Source: Candidatus Tayloriibacteriota bacterium
GTDB lineage: Bacteria; Patescibacteriota; Minisyncoccia; Phycocordibacterales; PALSA-1337
Length of the DNA: 32,956 nucleotides
Assembly (NCBI GenBank): GCA_903857825.1
Contig: CAIOGI010000008.1
Span: 1 to 32,956, forward strand
Direction: 5' to 3'
Below, one piece after another: positions 21,015 to 29,204 of this stretch. The notes beneath the pieces were generated by a model. It had not been told where the DNA came from. It worked only from the letters and a program-made list of their open reading frames with translations, and ran no database searches. The position numbers were made by a program, and so were the translations under genes. Numbering within the stretch: position 1 is the first letter of the stretch; every line of letters starts with the position of its first letter.

Positions 21015-22052
21015 TCATTGACTGGGTACCGGTGTTAACGGCACAGGTTCCGCATCCCAGCGACTTGCCCAATAATAGCGCATGCCGTAGTTTCCACTCT
21101 GGAAGTCCAGGACGAGACTCCTGTTTGTCCCCATTCTATATTGCATAGAGTGGAGAGGGTCTGACATGTGCCAAATACTTACTGCTTCGGCCATTTCCGT
21201 CGTCTGAGTACCGTTGTTGTTGTCAAAAACAGCAGCGGCACCCAGAAACACAGTCCGATTTGTTGTCGTCACGAATTGTACAAGCGGATTTCTTCGTTCA
21301 CGAATCTCGTCACCAGACACGATTACCACAACCGTGTTGGTGTTGACAATGGAACGAAAGCCGAGCAGATGGATCTTCTGTTCAATCCTCAAGCTTGTAG
21401 GCAGGATTTGCCTGCCGCCACGTAAAGCATATGCATGCTGAACACCATCCTCGGTGGTAACAACAATCTCGCCATTTTTTCCAGCGAATGATGTTGCTAC
21501 CATGAACCCAGATCCTTCCCTCACCCCGAACTCGTTGTCCGAGTAGAAGCGGATAGGATTTCCGTTTGAATCTCGCTCAACGGCATAAACCCAGTGAACC
21601 CCATTGAATGGGATCCAGATCTTGTCAGAAATCCTGAGCTTAACAGGTATCTTGACAGTGCCGTTTGAGGACGGTGACCAGCCGTAGCCGTCGAATAGGT
21701 TGTAACCAAACTCGTCGTAGAGACCGACCCAACTACTGACCATTTTGTTGGTGTAAAGAACAAACAGCGACAGACGCTGAGTCTCCACCAACTGTACGGC
21801 ATCAGCTAAAATGACGCCGTTAGTGCCTGGCCGATACTCACCGAACCAGTACGATCCTTGACCAGAATTGACGGTTCCATCAGCCCCAACGTTCGCACCA
21901 GCGAAGCGGATGCGATTGATGGCGAATGACTGGATCTGATCCAGACTGCCGATCGGTAGTTGATCCGGCGGTGGTGTAGGGACAGTCTGTGACAGCACGG
22001 ACGTGGTTACAAGGGTGGCCAAGGCCAGCGCAAGTAGGTTGATTGTCTTCAT
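21015..22052 (-). CDS. Secreted protein of unknown function (345 aa)
   Basis: The N-terminus MKTINLLALALATLVTTSVL is a signal peptide, with likely cleavage near SQT. The mature protein has no cysteine and is rich in Asn, Gly, Thr and Val. It shows alternating beta-strand patterns (GSYWFGEYRPGTNGVILADA, IWIPFNGVHWVYAVERDSNG, RTVFLGAAAVFDNNNGTQTT), suggesting a beta-sandwich or propeller-like fold. It ends in a Pro-rich VPLTPVPSQ without a membrane anchor. Sampled GC is about 48%. Its start resembles that of the PEP-CTERM-type protein at 9963 (MKT-x-N plus an Ala/Leu/Val core). It follows the small membrane protein at 22094 by 41 bases and is probably cotranscribed with it. Function is unknown. 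Confidence 0.75.
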   Translation of the reverse strand: MKTINLLALALATLVTTSVLSQTVPTPPPDQLPIGSLDQIQSFAINRIRFAGANVGADGTVNSGQGSYWFGEYRPGTNGVILADAVQLVETQRLSLFVLYTNKMVSSWVGLYDEFGYNLFDGYGWSPSSNGTVKIPVKLRISDKIWIPFNGVHWVYAVERDSNGNPIRFYSDNEFGVREGSGFMVATSFAGKNGEIVVTTEDGVQHAYALRGGRQILPTSLRIEQKIHLLGFRSIVNTNTVVVIVSGDEIRERRNPLVQFVTTTNRTVFLGAAAVFDNNNGTQTTEMAEAVSIWHMSDPLHSMQYRMGTNRSLVLDFQSGNYGMRYYWASRWDAEPVPLTPVPSQ

Positions 22053-22093
22053 TTCTTTGCTTTGTCTTTCTTTTTTTTTACTGTTGTTTTCCG

Positions 22094-22435
22094 TTATCTC
22101 ACAGGCGACACCACATTGGTGTCAACTTTTGGTTTTCTGCGAGAAATTATTTCCAGTAGCTGACCCTCGCCATTTGTAATGGCGATCGAATCTACTGGTG
22201 GAGGTGGAACCTCCGATGTGAATCGGGGTTCAGTCACCACCACAATTTCAAAGCCGTTCGTCGCCGCGGGAGCAACCTGCTCCTGCTGAGTGGCCGCTGC
22301 CCGCTCCTCTTCTCTGACGAAGTATAGATAGAGCGAGATAAAGCCAATCACGACTGCGAGCACCAACAACATTGCAATTAGCAGTCCAAAACCGTTATCT
22401 TTTTTTGACGTTCCGGAGTAGATAGGTCCTGACAT
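22094..22435 (-). CDS. Single-pass membrane protein (113 aa), unknown
   Basis: Residues 18-39 (FGLLIAMLLVLAVVIGFISLYLYF) form one transmembrane helix after a short polar start (MSGPIYSGTSKKDNG). The remaining 70 residues are probably periplasmic or extracellular, with an Ala/Gln/Glu linker and a Pro run (EVPPPPVDS) before a basic end (ISRRKPKVD). No family is recognised. It is the first gene of a two-gene unit with the secreted 345-residue protein, and could anchor or assist its export. The unit has its own promoter, a leader of roughly 128 bases and a higher GC content than the alanine racemase gene next to it. Confidence 0.7.
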   Translation of the reverse strand: MSGPIYSGTSKKDNGFGLLIAMLLVLAVVIGFISLYLYFVREEERAAATQQEQVAPAATNGFEIVVVTEPRFTSEVPPPPVDSIAITNGEGQLLEIISRRKPKVDTNVVSPVR

Positions 22436-22570
22436 AATATCTTTCTACCGCATTCTCCAACCAAAAACATAAATAGCCCTGCACACGCAGAGGTTTATAC
22501 TATTTTTTGTCAAAGGTCGGAAGGGGTCTGAGCTATTGCACAGATTGTTTCCCCTTTTTGTACAAGATCT

Positions 22571-22599
22571 ACCCTATCATACTCCCTGATATATGTCAA
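22571..22599 (-). promoter_or_regulatory. Promoter of the membrane/secreted protein unit (long leader)
   Basis: TTGACA (22599-22594) and TAGGGT (22576-22571) are 17 bases apart on the minus strand. An overlapping TATGAT is spaced only 12 bases. A leader of about 128 bases separates it from the ATG at 22435. It is back-to-back with the alr start. Confidence 0.5.
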
Positions 22600-22623
22600 T
22601 ACCCTATCGAGGCATATAGGTAG

Positions 22624-22629
22624 TACAAT
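22624..22629 (+). promoter_or_regulatory. -10 element of alr (leaderless start)
   Basis: TACAAT places +1 at 22636, the A of the ATG. The -35 region is poor, so an activator or an extended contact may be needed. Confidence 0.5.
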
Positions 22630-22635
22630 GTACCC

Positions 22636-23778
22636 ATGAAAAGACTATTAAAACGCCTTGCAAGAATGAGCAAATTCACAGAAAATATCGCTCAACCACT
22701 TGTTAAAATAGAAATATCGAGTTCTGCCCTTCACAACAACTTGAATGAGTTTAGAAAGATAGCCTCTCCATGCAAAATTGCCCCAGTTTTGAAGAGCAAT
22801 GCCTATGGTCATGGCCTATCAATAGTGGCAAATGAGTTAAAGGATGAGGAAGTTCCCTTCTTTGTAATAGACTCGTATTTTGAGGCAAAAGTATTAAGAA
22901 ATGAAGGTATAAAAACTTCCCTTTTGATTATCGGATACTCTTCAATTGAATCAATAACAAAAAATCATTTAAAAAATATTAGCTTTACCATATCAAATAT
23001 AGATACACTGAAAGAATTGGCGGCGAGTATAAAAAGCTCAACAAATATTCATTTAAAGATAGATACGGGCATGCATAGGCATGGAATATCTATTGAAGAA
23101 AAGGATGAAGCAATAAAAATAATAAAAGAAAATAAAAAAATAATCTTAGAAGGAATCTGTTCACATTTTTCTGATGCAGATGGAGTTGATGAGACATTTA
23201 CGAATAAACAAGTAGACACCTGGAACAGTGCAGTAAAATATTTTAAGAATCAATTCCCTACACTAAAATATTGGCACACAAGTAACAGTGCTGGGCATAT
23301 ATTCAAAAAGGCGAAGGCAAATGTAACTCGCCTCGGTATTGGTCTTTACGGATTGATAAATGTTGCGGGACTCAGACTCAGACCAGCGCTTGAGATGAAG
23401 ACGATAATTACTGGAATTAAGAAAATAAAAAGTGGAGACACTGTAGGATACAATAATACTTTCATTGCTTCAGAAGACATGATCATTGCCACTATTCCCG
23501 TTGGCTACAATGAAGGCGTTGACCGTAGACTTTCAAATAAGGGATTTATAAAAGTCGCCGGATTATTATGTCCAATACTTGGCCGCGTCAGTATGAACAT
23601 AACGATAATTGATGTAAGTAAGATTAAGAATATTAAAATAGGTGATGAAGTAATAGTTTTCAGTTCAAATATAAATGACAAAAACTCTATAGAAAATACT
23701 GCAAAAACTTGCGAGACAATTTCTTATGAAATAGCAGTACACATACCTTCATATTTAAGAAGAGACATTATTGATTAA
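22636..23778 (+). CDS. alr: Alanine racemase
   Basis: The 380-residue PLP enzyme interconverts L- and D-alanine for peptidoglycan. PVLKSNAYGHG (near residue 51) holds the cofactor Lys. KIDTGMHRHG is the usual (K)xDTGMxRxG strand, and the HTSNSAGH and RLGIGLYG segments follow. VGYNNTF contains the catalytic Tyr from the second domain, and IPVGYNEGVDRRLSNKG is the family C-terminal signature. The start at 22636 is supported by a -10 box seven bases upstream. The first 20 residues (KRLLKRLARMSKFTEN) are an extra basic extension, so a later start is possible but lacks signals. The gene ends in a strong terminator. D-alanine synthesis indicates a peptidoglycan wall. Confidence 0.95.
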   Translation: MKRLLKRLARMSKFTENIAQPLVKIEISSSALHNNLNEFRKIASPCKIAPVLKSNAYGHGLSIVANELKDEEVPFFVIDSYFEAKVLRNEGIKTSLLIIGYSSIESITKNHLKNISFTISNIDTLKELAASIKSSTNIHLKIDTGMHRHGISIEEKDEAIKIIKENKKIILEGICSHFSDADGVDETFTNKQVDTWNSAVKYFKNQFPTLKYWHTSNSAGHIFKKAKANVTRLGIGLYGLINVAGLRLRPALEMKTIITGIKKIKSGDTVGYNNTFIASEDMIIATIPVGYNEGVDRRLSNKGFIKVAGLLCPILGRVSMNITIIDVSKIKNIKIGDEVIVFSSNINDKNSIENTAKTCETISYEIAVHIPSYLRRDIID

Positions 23779-23788
23779 TACATATACC

Positions 23789-23812
23789 AAAAACCCGCCT
23801 TAAGCGGGTTTT
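23789..23812 (+). terminator. Rho-independent terminator of alr
   Basis: AAACCCGC (23791-23798) pairs with GCGGGTTT (23804-23811) over a five-base loop, with T's after the stem. A-rich flanks make it potentially bidirectional, serving tRNA-Tyr on the minus strand. Confidence 0.88.
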
Positions 23813-23870
23813 CTGGTGTGACTATGTGTTCTTCTATCAATAAATAAATATCAACCGAAGTGTCCTTGTG

Positions 23871-23952
23871 TGCGCCGGGCTGGACTCGAACCAGCGATGC
23901 CCGAAGGCCGGAGATTTACAGTCTCCTGGAATAGCCACTATCCGACCGGCGC
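23871..23952 (-). tRNA. tRNA-Tyr (anticodon GTA)
   Basis: On the minus strand, GCGCCGG and CCGGCGC form the acceptor stem, GGAGA-CTGTAAA-TCTCC the anticodon arm (GTA), a long variable arm GGCC-TTC-GGGC marks the class, and GCTGG-TTCGAGT-CCAGC is the T arm. Discriminator is A. CCA is not encoded. It lies 78 bases after clpB on the same strand. Confidence 0.96.
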
Positions 23953-24030
23953 AAGTTGTATTTCCCCAACAACTAGTCCCCTTTAAGGACGATTAAGGTA
24001 CTGTCCATTCATGAGTCTATCAAATTTCTT

Positions 24031-26709
24031 TTACTTCTTCAACTCAATTGCCGACAAAATCATCTTTCCCTCACCTCTCTTCTTCTTTTTAACATCAAAG
24101 ACAAACTCTTCACCTTTCAGACTTACAGATATTGAGCCACCTTTTACCACGCCCTGAGAGATCATAAGCGAGGCCACTGGTGTAAGAATCTTGTTCTGTA
24201 TCAAGCGTTTTAGAGGTCTAGCACCGTATTGAGGGTTATAACCTTCTTTTGCAAGGTATGCTAGTACTTCTGAAGTAACTGTCAAAGTTATGTCCTTTGC
24301 CTTTAGTCTTTCTGTGACAATATCAACCTGTATTTTCACTATCTTTTCAATCGATTCCCTACTTAGAATATCGAAGAGGATAATATCATCAATACGATTC
24401 AAGAATTCTGGTCTAAAGTAATCCTTCAAACTTCCCATTACCTTATCTTTCACATCATTATAATTTTGCTTTTCAGAATTTTCAGTTGATGAAGTAAATC
24501 CAATCTTCTCCATTTTCTCTATGAATTGAGCTCCGATATTTGAGGTCATGATAATAACAGTATTTTTGAAATTCACCGTACGACCCTTTGAATCAGTTAG
24601 ACGACCATTATCAAGAACCTGAAGAAGAATATTGAATACTTCAGGATGTGCCTTTTCTATTTCATCAAAGAGAATTACAGAGTATGGTCGACGACGAACA
24701 AGCTCGGTCAAACCTCCACCTTCATCATGTCCGACATATCCTGGAGGTGCACCGATAAGTTTCGACACGGAATGTTTCTCCATGAACTCTGACATATCTA
24801 CACGTATCAAGGCCTTGTCATCATTGAATAAGAATTCTGTAAGTGCCTTTGTAAGCTCAGTTTTTCCAACTCCAGTAGGACCAAGGAAAATAAATGAGCC
24901 AATAGGTCTTTGAGGATCTGCAATTCCAGCTCTAGATCTCTTTATAGTATCCGAGATTTTCTTTACAGCTTCATCCTGACCAACAAGTCTCTTCTTCAAA
25001 GCCTCTTCCATTTGCGCTAGTTTATGCGCCTCCTCTTCCATCATTTTTGTAATTGGAATACCAGTCCAACGTGCCACAACTTCCGCAATATCTTGCTCGG
25101 TTATTTCTTCTTTCAAAATTCTTCTTGAGGACTGTAATTTCTTTAATCTCTTACCCTTTGATTCCAATTCCTTCTCCAAATCAGGAATCTTTCCATAACG
25201 AATTTCCGCTGCTTTTGAAAGATCAGAGCGTGCTTCAGCCGCCTCCGCCTCTATACGTAAAGCCTCAAGATCCTTCTTGATCTTCTTCATATCAGCGATT
25301 GTCTCCTTTTCATTTGTCCACTTGAGTTCAAGTTCGGAAGTACTTTCCTTTAGATTTGCAATTTCCTCCTCGATTTTATGCATCCTCGCTTTAGCATCCT
25401 TTGTCGTTTCCTTTTTCAGAGCCTCGCGCTCAATTTCTAATCGCATTATCTTTCTTCGAGTTTCTTCTAGAAGCGGTGGCATATTCTCAAGAGAAATTTT
25501 CAAAGCGGATGCGGCCTCGTCGATAAGGTCAACGGTTTTATCTGGTAGGAATCTATCAGTTATATATCTACTAGAAAGATTTACGGCAGCGACTATTGCA
25601 TCATCTGTAATTCTTACTCCATGGAAGAGTTCGTACTTCTCCTTTAATCCACGAAGAATGGCTGTAGCATCCTCAAGTGAAGGTTCATTAACATAAACCG
25701 GTTGGAAACGTCTTGTCAGAGCTGGATCCTTCTCTATATGCTTTTGATATTCACGAAGAGTCGTAGCACCGATGGCACGGAGCTCTCCACGAGAAAGTGC
25801 AGGCTTCAACATATTTGAAGCATCCATTGAACCTTCAGATGCCCCGGCACCTACTATAGTATGTATTTCATCGATAAATAGAATAATTTTCCCTTCTGCT
25901 CTTTCTACTTCTTTCAAAATATTTTTTAGTCTTTCCTCGAATTCTCCACGATACTTAGTACCAGCGATAAGAGAACCGAGATCAAGAGAAACCAATTCCT
26001 TATCCTTCAATGATTCAGGAATATCACCTTGTGCCATGCGTATTGCAAGTCCCTCGACTATTGCTGTTTTTCCAACACCCGCCTCACCTATCAAAATAGG
26101 GTTATTTTTTGTACGTCGAGAAAGGATTTGTATGACACGAAGGATTTCATTATCACGACCAATAACTGGATCGAGTTTGTTTTCCTTGGCAAGTTTCGTT
26201 AGGCTTCTTGCATATTTTGAAAGTGTACGGAATTGCTTCGGCTTCTGCTCTGCTGTGAAATTTGAAGTTTTAAATTCTTCGATAATTTTCATCACACTTG
26301 CACGCTCAATCTTGAATCTCATCAAAATATCTTTTGCTGGACCATTTGAATCAAATAGTGCAACAAAAAGATGTTCTGTCGAAATGAATTCATCTTTTAA
26401 ACCAGCAGCAATCTTTCCGGCATTATCTAAAACAGTTCCTAGTTCTGGAGTGATATAAATCTGATATGAAGGTGAGAGAGTTTTACCAGCCTCTGGAGCT
26501 TCTATATGCTCAAGTATGAGATCAGTCAGAAGCATTGTGTCTATTTCAAGACGATCAAGAATAGAAGCGACCATACTCTCTTCTTGAAGGATGAGAGCGC
26601 ACATAAGATGTAGCGGATTCACATGATTCATCCCCCTTTCTATAACAAGCTCATGTGAGCGACGCAGAGCTTCCTTTGCTTTAGTTGTAAAGTTATTTAG
26701 TGGCGGCAT
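24031..26709 (-). CDS. clpB: ATP-dependent chaperone ClpB (Hsp100)
   Basis: The 892-residue protein has the full ClpB layout. It begins with an N-terminal double Clp repeat (residues 1-145). AAA+ domain 1 follows with Walker [16 protein letters not shown] and Walker [12 protein letters not shown] long coiled middle domain spans about residues 400-530 (charged Glu/Lys heptads). AAA+ domain 2 has [18 protein letters not shown], the pore loop [19 protein letters not shown] and [12 protein letters not shown]. It ends in a basic tail (KKKKRGEGK). ClpB dissolves protein aggregates with DnaK. The long middle domain favours ClpB over ClpC, and no ClpP-binding IGF/L loop was seen. The promoter TTGCAA/TATAAT lies 14 bases from the ATG, its -35 overlapping the end of the desulfurase gene. 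No CIRCE-type inverted repeat was seen. Confidence 0.95.
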   Translation of the reverse strand: MPPLNNFTTKAKEALRRSHELVIERGMNHVNPLHLMCALILQEESMVASILDRLEIDTMLLTDLILEHIEAPEAGKTLSPSYQIYITPELGTVLDNAGKIAAGLKDEFISTEHLFVALFDSNGPAKDILMRFKIERASVMKIIEEFKTSNFTAEQKPKQFRTLSKYARSLTKLAKENKLDPVIGRDNEILRVIQILSRRTKNNPILIGEAGVGKTAIVEGLAIRMAQGDIPESLKDKELVSLDLGSLIAGTKYRGEFEERLKNILKEVERAEGKIILFIDEIHTIVGAGASEGSMDASNMLKPALSRGELRAIGATTLREYQKHIEKDPALTRRFQPVYVNEPSLEDATAILRGLKEKYELFHGVRITDDAIVAAVNLSSRYITDRFLPDKTVDLIDEAASALKISLENMPPLLEETRRKIMRLEIEREALKKETTKDAKARMHKIEEEIANLKESTSELELKWTNEKETIADMKKIKKDLEALRIEAEAAEARSDLSKAAEIRYGKIPDLEKELESKGKRLKKLQSSRRILKEEITEQDIAEVVARWTGIPITKMMEEEAHKLAQMEEALKKRLVGQDEAVKKISDTIKRSRAGIADPQRPIGSFIFLGPTGVGKTELTKALTEFLFNDDKALIRVDMSEFMEKHSVSKLIGAPPGYVGHDEGGGLTELVRRRPYSVILFDEIEKAHPEVFNILLQVLDNGRLTDSKGRTVNFKNTVIIMTSNIGAQFIEKMEKIGFTSSTENSEKQNYNDVKDKVMGSLKDYFRPEFLNRIDDIILFDILSRESIEKIVKIQVDIVTERLKAKDITLTVTSEVLAYLAKEGYNPQYGARPLKRLIQNKILTPVASLMISQGVVKGGSISVSLKGEEFVFDVKKKKRGEGKMILSAIELKK

Positions 26710-26729
26710 ATTTTGTGATTTAGGAACGT

Positions 26730-26758
26730 ATTATAGTGCTTTTTTGCTATTTTTGCAA
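26730..26758 (-). promoter_or_regulatory. Promoter of clpB
   Basis: TTGCAA (26758-26753) and consensus TATAAT (26735-26730) are 17 bases apart on the minus strand; predicted +1 near 26723 leaves about 13 bases of leader. Confidence 0.75.
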
Positions 26759-27811
26759 TATTTGTGTTATAACTTTTATCACATCTTTTAACTCACCTTT
26801 TGTGGTATTTCTACCAAAAGAAAACCTTATTGAATTCTTTGAATTTGCCCCTATTTCTTTAAGCACATATGATTCTTCTTCGTCCTTCAGACATGCACTT
26901 TTTGTAGAACATTCTATACCTCTAGCATCTAGTTGTAGAACGAAGAATTCATTATCGATATTTGGAATAGAAACATTAAGTATATGTGGACTAAAATTGT
27001 ACAAATCTCCGTTTATACGAATACCAGAATCTATACCTATCAATTCATTCACAAAATATTCCTTTAAATCCGCAATGCGTGCGGTTTCTTTTTCTCGTAT
27101 TTTTTCTGTAAGTTCTATCGCATAGGCAAGACCCATGATTCCAGGAACATTTGCCGTACCAGCACGTTCAATATTCAATGTTCCTCTTCGCACATAAAGC
27201 ATTCCTATACCCCTTGGTCCATATACTTTATGACCATCAAGTGATATCAGATCAACTCCAAGCTTTTCTACATAAATAGGTATATGAGCTATAGCCTGAC
27301 ACGCATCTGTGTGTAAAAGTGGAAATTGCCCACCATAATTCTTCCTTGCATCGCGAACTATTTTTGCAATTTCACTTAGAGGTTCAATAGTTCCGATCTC
27401 ATTGTTTACAAGCATAACAGAAACTATAGTTGTCTCTGATGTTATAGATTTCTTCAATAAATCCAAATTTATCATTCCATTTGCGTCTACAGAAATATGT
27501 GTAGCTTGTATTGGATTTATGATTGACGAATGTTCTATGGCGCTGGTAATAATGTGTTTGTTTATTTTGTTTTGTAATACAAGATTGTTTGATTCTGTTC
27601 CACCAGAAGTAAAGATTATTTCGTCTGGATGTGCATGTAGAACATTAGCGATTCTCTCCTGTGCGCCTTCAATTGCCTTCTTGGCATTAACAGCAGAAGC
27701 ATAATACGACATGGGGTTTGAATACTCCTGTGTCGAATACTTCTTCATTTGCTTCATTACCCCATTATCTATAGGTGTAAGTGAGGCGTAATCTAGATAA
27801 ATTCTTCTCAT
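26747..27811 (-). CDS. Cysteine desulfurase (NifS/IscS family)
   Basis: The 354-residue PLP enzyme removes sulfur from cysteine as a persulfide for iron-sulfur clusters or tRNA thiolation. The opening is MRRIYLDYASLTPID. FTSGGTESNN binds the cofactor, LHTDACQA is the substrate-side signature, SLDGHKVYGPRGIG contains the PLP Lys, and GIECSTKSACL contains the catalytic Cys. The start at 27811 is preferred over 27871, because the longer N-terminus is hydrophobic and non-homologous and the family begins at this motif. No IscU-like scaffold is next to it, so assignment to iscS or nifS or a tRNA-specific enzyme stays open. It is divergent from the ClpP-like gene. Confidence 0.92.
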   Translation of the reverse strand: MRRIYLDYASLTPIDNGVMKQMKKYSTQEYSNPMSYYASAVNAKKAIEGAQERIANVLHAHPDEIIFTSGGTESNNLVLQNKINKHIITSAIEHSSIINPIQATHISVDANGMINLDLLKKSITSETTIVSVMLVNNEIGTIEPLSEIAKIVRDARKNYGGQFPLLHTDACQAIAHIPIYVEKLGVDLISLDGHKVYGPRGIGMLYVRRGTLNIERAGTANVPGIMGLAYAIELTEKIREKETARIADLKEYFVNELIGIDSGIRINGDLYNFSPHILNVSIPNIDNEFFVLQLDARGIECSTKSACLKDEEESYVLKEIGANSKNSIRFSFGRNTTKGELKDVIKVITQILQK

Positions 27812-27864
27812 TTGGTTTATTGGGTTATATGTAAAATATATAGGAAAATCGGGCATAAAAATAC

Positions 27865-27893
27865 TTGACATGGTGACCTAGTTATGCTATACT
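27865..27893 (+). promoter_or_regulatory. Promoter of the ClpP-like gene
   Basis: TTGACA (27865-27870) and TATACT (27888-27893) are 17 bases apart, close to consensus. Predicted +1 near 27900 gives a leader of about 57-78 bases with AAGGAG at 27932-27937. Confidence 0.78.
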
Positions 27894-27956
27894 TCTGGGC
27901 ATAACGCTCTTTGAATTGCGACACTGAAATCAAGGAGCAAAACCAAAACCGCCTCA

Positions 27957-28508
27957 ATGAGGCAGAAAGAAAAAATTATGGAGAGTAGAGACCAGGCCAA
28001 ACGCAGGGTCATTCCTGTTTTTGGAAAGTTGAACCATGAGACAATTGTCAAAATCATGGGCGAAGTCATTGCCCTTACTGCAGAAGATCCGGAAAAGAAA
28101 ATCAGCCTAGTGATCTGTTCTGGAGGTGGAATGGTGGAACCAGGTTTTGCTTTTATTGATATGCTGAAGGTCCAAAAGATAAGCATCACAACGATCGGAA
28201 CTGGAGGCGTCGGTTCAATGGCTGTCATGTTGTTTGCAAGTGGCGATCGAAGGCTAGTCACCAAACACACAGTCTTCTTCCTCCACGACTTTGGATTCCA
28301 TCCAAATAAGGACGAAAGGGTGTCCTTGAATGAACTTCGGCGAAAAACAGATGACTTCCAAATCGGACAGCAGTGGTACGCCGATTATATCCAAGAACAA
28401 ACTGACGGCAAGTTTCAGGCGTCCGAGGTTCTTCGGATGATGAAGGAGGAAACCAACCTTTACCCCGATGACCTGATCAGACTTGGTCTCGCACACGAGA
28501 TCATCTGA
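27957..28508 (+). CDS. ClpP/SppA-like serine protease fold protein, divergent
   Basis: The 183-residue protein fits the ClpP fold. ISLVICSGGGMVEPGFAFID matches the ClpP strand-helix (Gly-rich loop), IGTGGVGSMAVMLFASG carries the nucleophile Ser in the GxxxSM position, and TVFFLHDF supplies the His of the MIHQP position. In the triad-Asp region (KEETNLYPDDLIRLGLAHEI) the Asp seems replaced by Glu, so catalysis is uncertain. The ATG at 27957 lies within a small hairpin (GCCTC/GAGGC), and an in-frame ATG at 27978 is an alternative. AAGGAG is too far from either for a normal ribosome site. GC is about 47%, with a consensus promoter and terminator. It is not beside clpX or clpA, so a partner is unknown. 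It could be a regulatory or phage-type ClpP relative. Confidence 0.72.
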   Translation: MRQKEKIMESRDQAKRRVIPVFGKLNHETIVKIMGEVIALTAEDPEKKISLVICSGGGMVEPGFAFIDMLKVQKISITTIGTGGVGSMAVMLFASGDRRLVTKHTVFFLHDFGFHPNKDERVSLNELRRKTDDFQIGQQWYADYIQEQTDGKFQASEVLRMMKEETNLYPDDLIRLGLAHEII

Positions 28509-28526
28509 CCTCCACCCCCCCCTTCG

Positions 28527-28561
28527 CAGCCAGACTTCTCACAGAGTCCGGCTGTTTTTTT
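28527..28561 (+). terminator. Rho-independent terminator of the ClpP-like gene
   Basis: CAGCCAGAC (28527-28535) pairs with GTCCGGCTG (28546-28554) with one mismatch over a ten-base loop, followed by seven T's. Confidence 0.82.
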
Positions 28562-28570
28562 ATATTTTAA

Positions 28571-28598
28571 TTGACTTCAAAAGTAGATTTGCTAATAT
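28571..28598 (+). promoter_or_regulatory. Promoter of a candidate small RNA
   Basis: TTGACT (28571-28576) and TAATAT (28593-28598) are 16 bases apart, predicting +1 near 28605, just before the structured stretch. Confidence 0.55.
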
Positions 28599-28604
28599 AT
28601 GTAC

Positions 28605-28703
28605 ATAATCCTTGCGAACCCTTAGTCTAAAAGCTAAGATGGTTCAGTTCGACACTATTGTTGACAGCAAGAATTCACAGGCCTCCTTCGGGAGGTTTTG
28701 TGT
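28605..28703 (+). ncRNA. Candidate structured small RNA (about 100 nt)
   Basis: Between a promoter and a terminator lies a stretch with nested pairing. The outer stem joins AATcCTTGC (28607-28615) with GCAAGaATT (28667-28675), with one mismatch. Arm 1 is GAACCCTTAG (28616-28625) paired with CTAAG and GGTTC (28634-28645, two bulged bases). Arm 2 is TCGAC/GTTGA (28649-28664) with a six-base loop. Together they make a three-way junction. No open frame of note runs through it. It does not match the 4.5S core motif or a tRNA (no CCA, no T-loop motif) and is too short for 6S RNA. The pairings were found by eye and not scored by energy. A plus-strand terminator closes it. Confidence 0.5.
28682..28701 (+). 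terminator. Terminator of the candidate small RNA
   Basis: CCTCC (28682-28686) and GGAGG (28691-28695) form a stem with a stable TTCG tetraloop, followed by TTTT. The U run is only on the plus strand, so it does not serve the gene on the other side. Confidence 0.7.
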
Positions 28704-29077
28704 TATTCATCCATAATACTAAAGAAATGTAGATTACCATTATCACCTAGTCTCCTTAAGATGATGCGGATCTTTTTCCCCTTAACCAAACCTTTAATTG
28801 TCCAGAAATATGCATGATTATTGTTCTTAACCCTCTTTTCTTCGCTTTCAACAGTCTTTAATTTTAAAAGTAAATTAGGAACGTAAGGCAACAATTCAAA
28901 TCTTTCAATCACCTCATTTCTTACTCTAGGAACCCCTAGTTTATAGATTAAATGATAAAAACCATGATGATTAAAATACACATTCTCACCCTGAAAGGCT
29001 GGACAAGCAATATGTCCAATCATTTTATACTTTTTTCTTTCGTTTTCGATGAATTGTTTCCAATCTATATTTTTCAT
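28703..29077 (-). CDS. Hypothetical protein (124 aa), possibly RNase-toxin-fold related
   Basis: The soluble basic protein shows, in order: WKQFIENERKKY, a VYFNHHGFYHLIYK segment with paired His, RVRNEVIERFELLPYVPNLL, and at the end IRIILRRLGDNGNLHFFSIMD. This layout (N-terminal NxxGxxHLxxK, central helix, C-terminal two strands with an HFFS end) recalls the barnase/EndoU/RelE-like nuclease domains known as PBECR. The likeness is from memory and weak. No antitoxin gene adjoins. A -10-like TAGGGT ends six bases before the ATG (29084-29089), fitting the leaderless pattern, and there is also a G-rich GAGGGG right before the start. I put function at no more than a suggestion. Confidence 0.55.
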   Translation of the reverse strand: MKNIDWKQFIENERKKYKMIGHIACPAFQGENVYFNHHGFYHLIYKLGVPRVRNEVIERFELLPYVPNLLLKLKTVESEEKRVKNNNHAYFWTIKGLVKGKKIRIILRRLGDNGNLHFFSIMDE

Positions 29078-29204
29078 CCCCTCACCCTAACAAAAAGTTA
29101 TTAAGAAATTTTAAAGAAAAGTTAAAGAAATGATAAAGATTTCAGTTACAACACAAAAAGTTCCTTTGTCGCAAGCAGATTTCTCCCAAAATTAAAAGTA
29201 GTAT

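Noticed and set aside
25277-26458. Plus-strand frames of 139 and 228 codons opposite clpB
   Set aside because: They are antisense to conserved Clp AAA+ domain and middle-domain sequence, with Ser/Phe-rich low-complexity translation.
27887-28270. Minus-strand frame of 127 codons opposite the ClpP-like gene
   Set aside because: The plus-strand ClpP-like frame has a promoter, terminator and family motifs; this one has none.
28605-28703. tRNA or SRP RNA at this place
   Set aside because: The arms do not fit a cloverleaf with a T-loop, there is no discriminator/CCA context, and the SRP GGAA core motif is missing.
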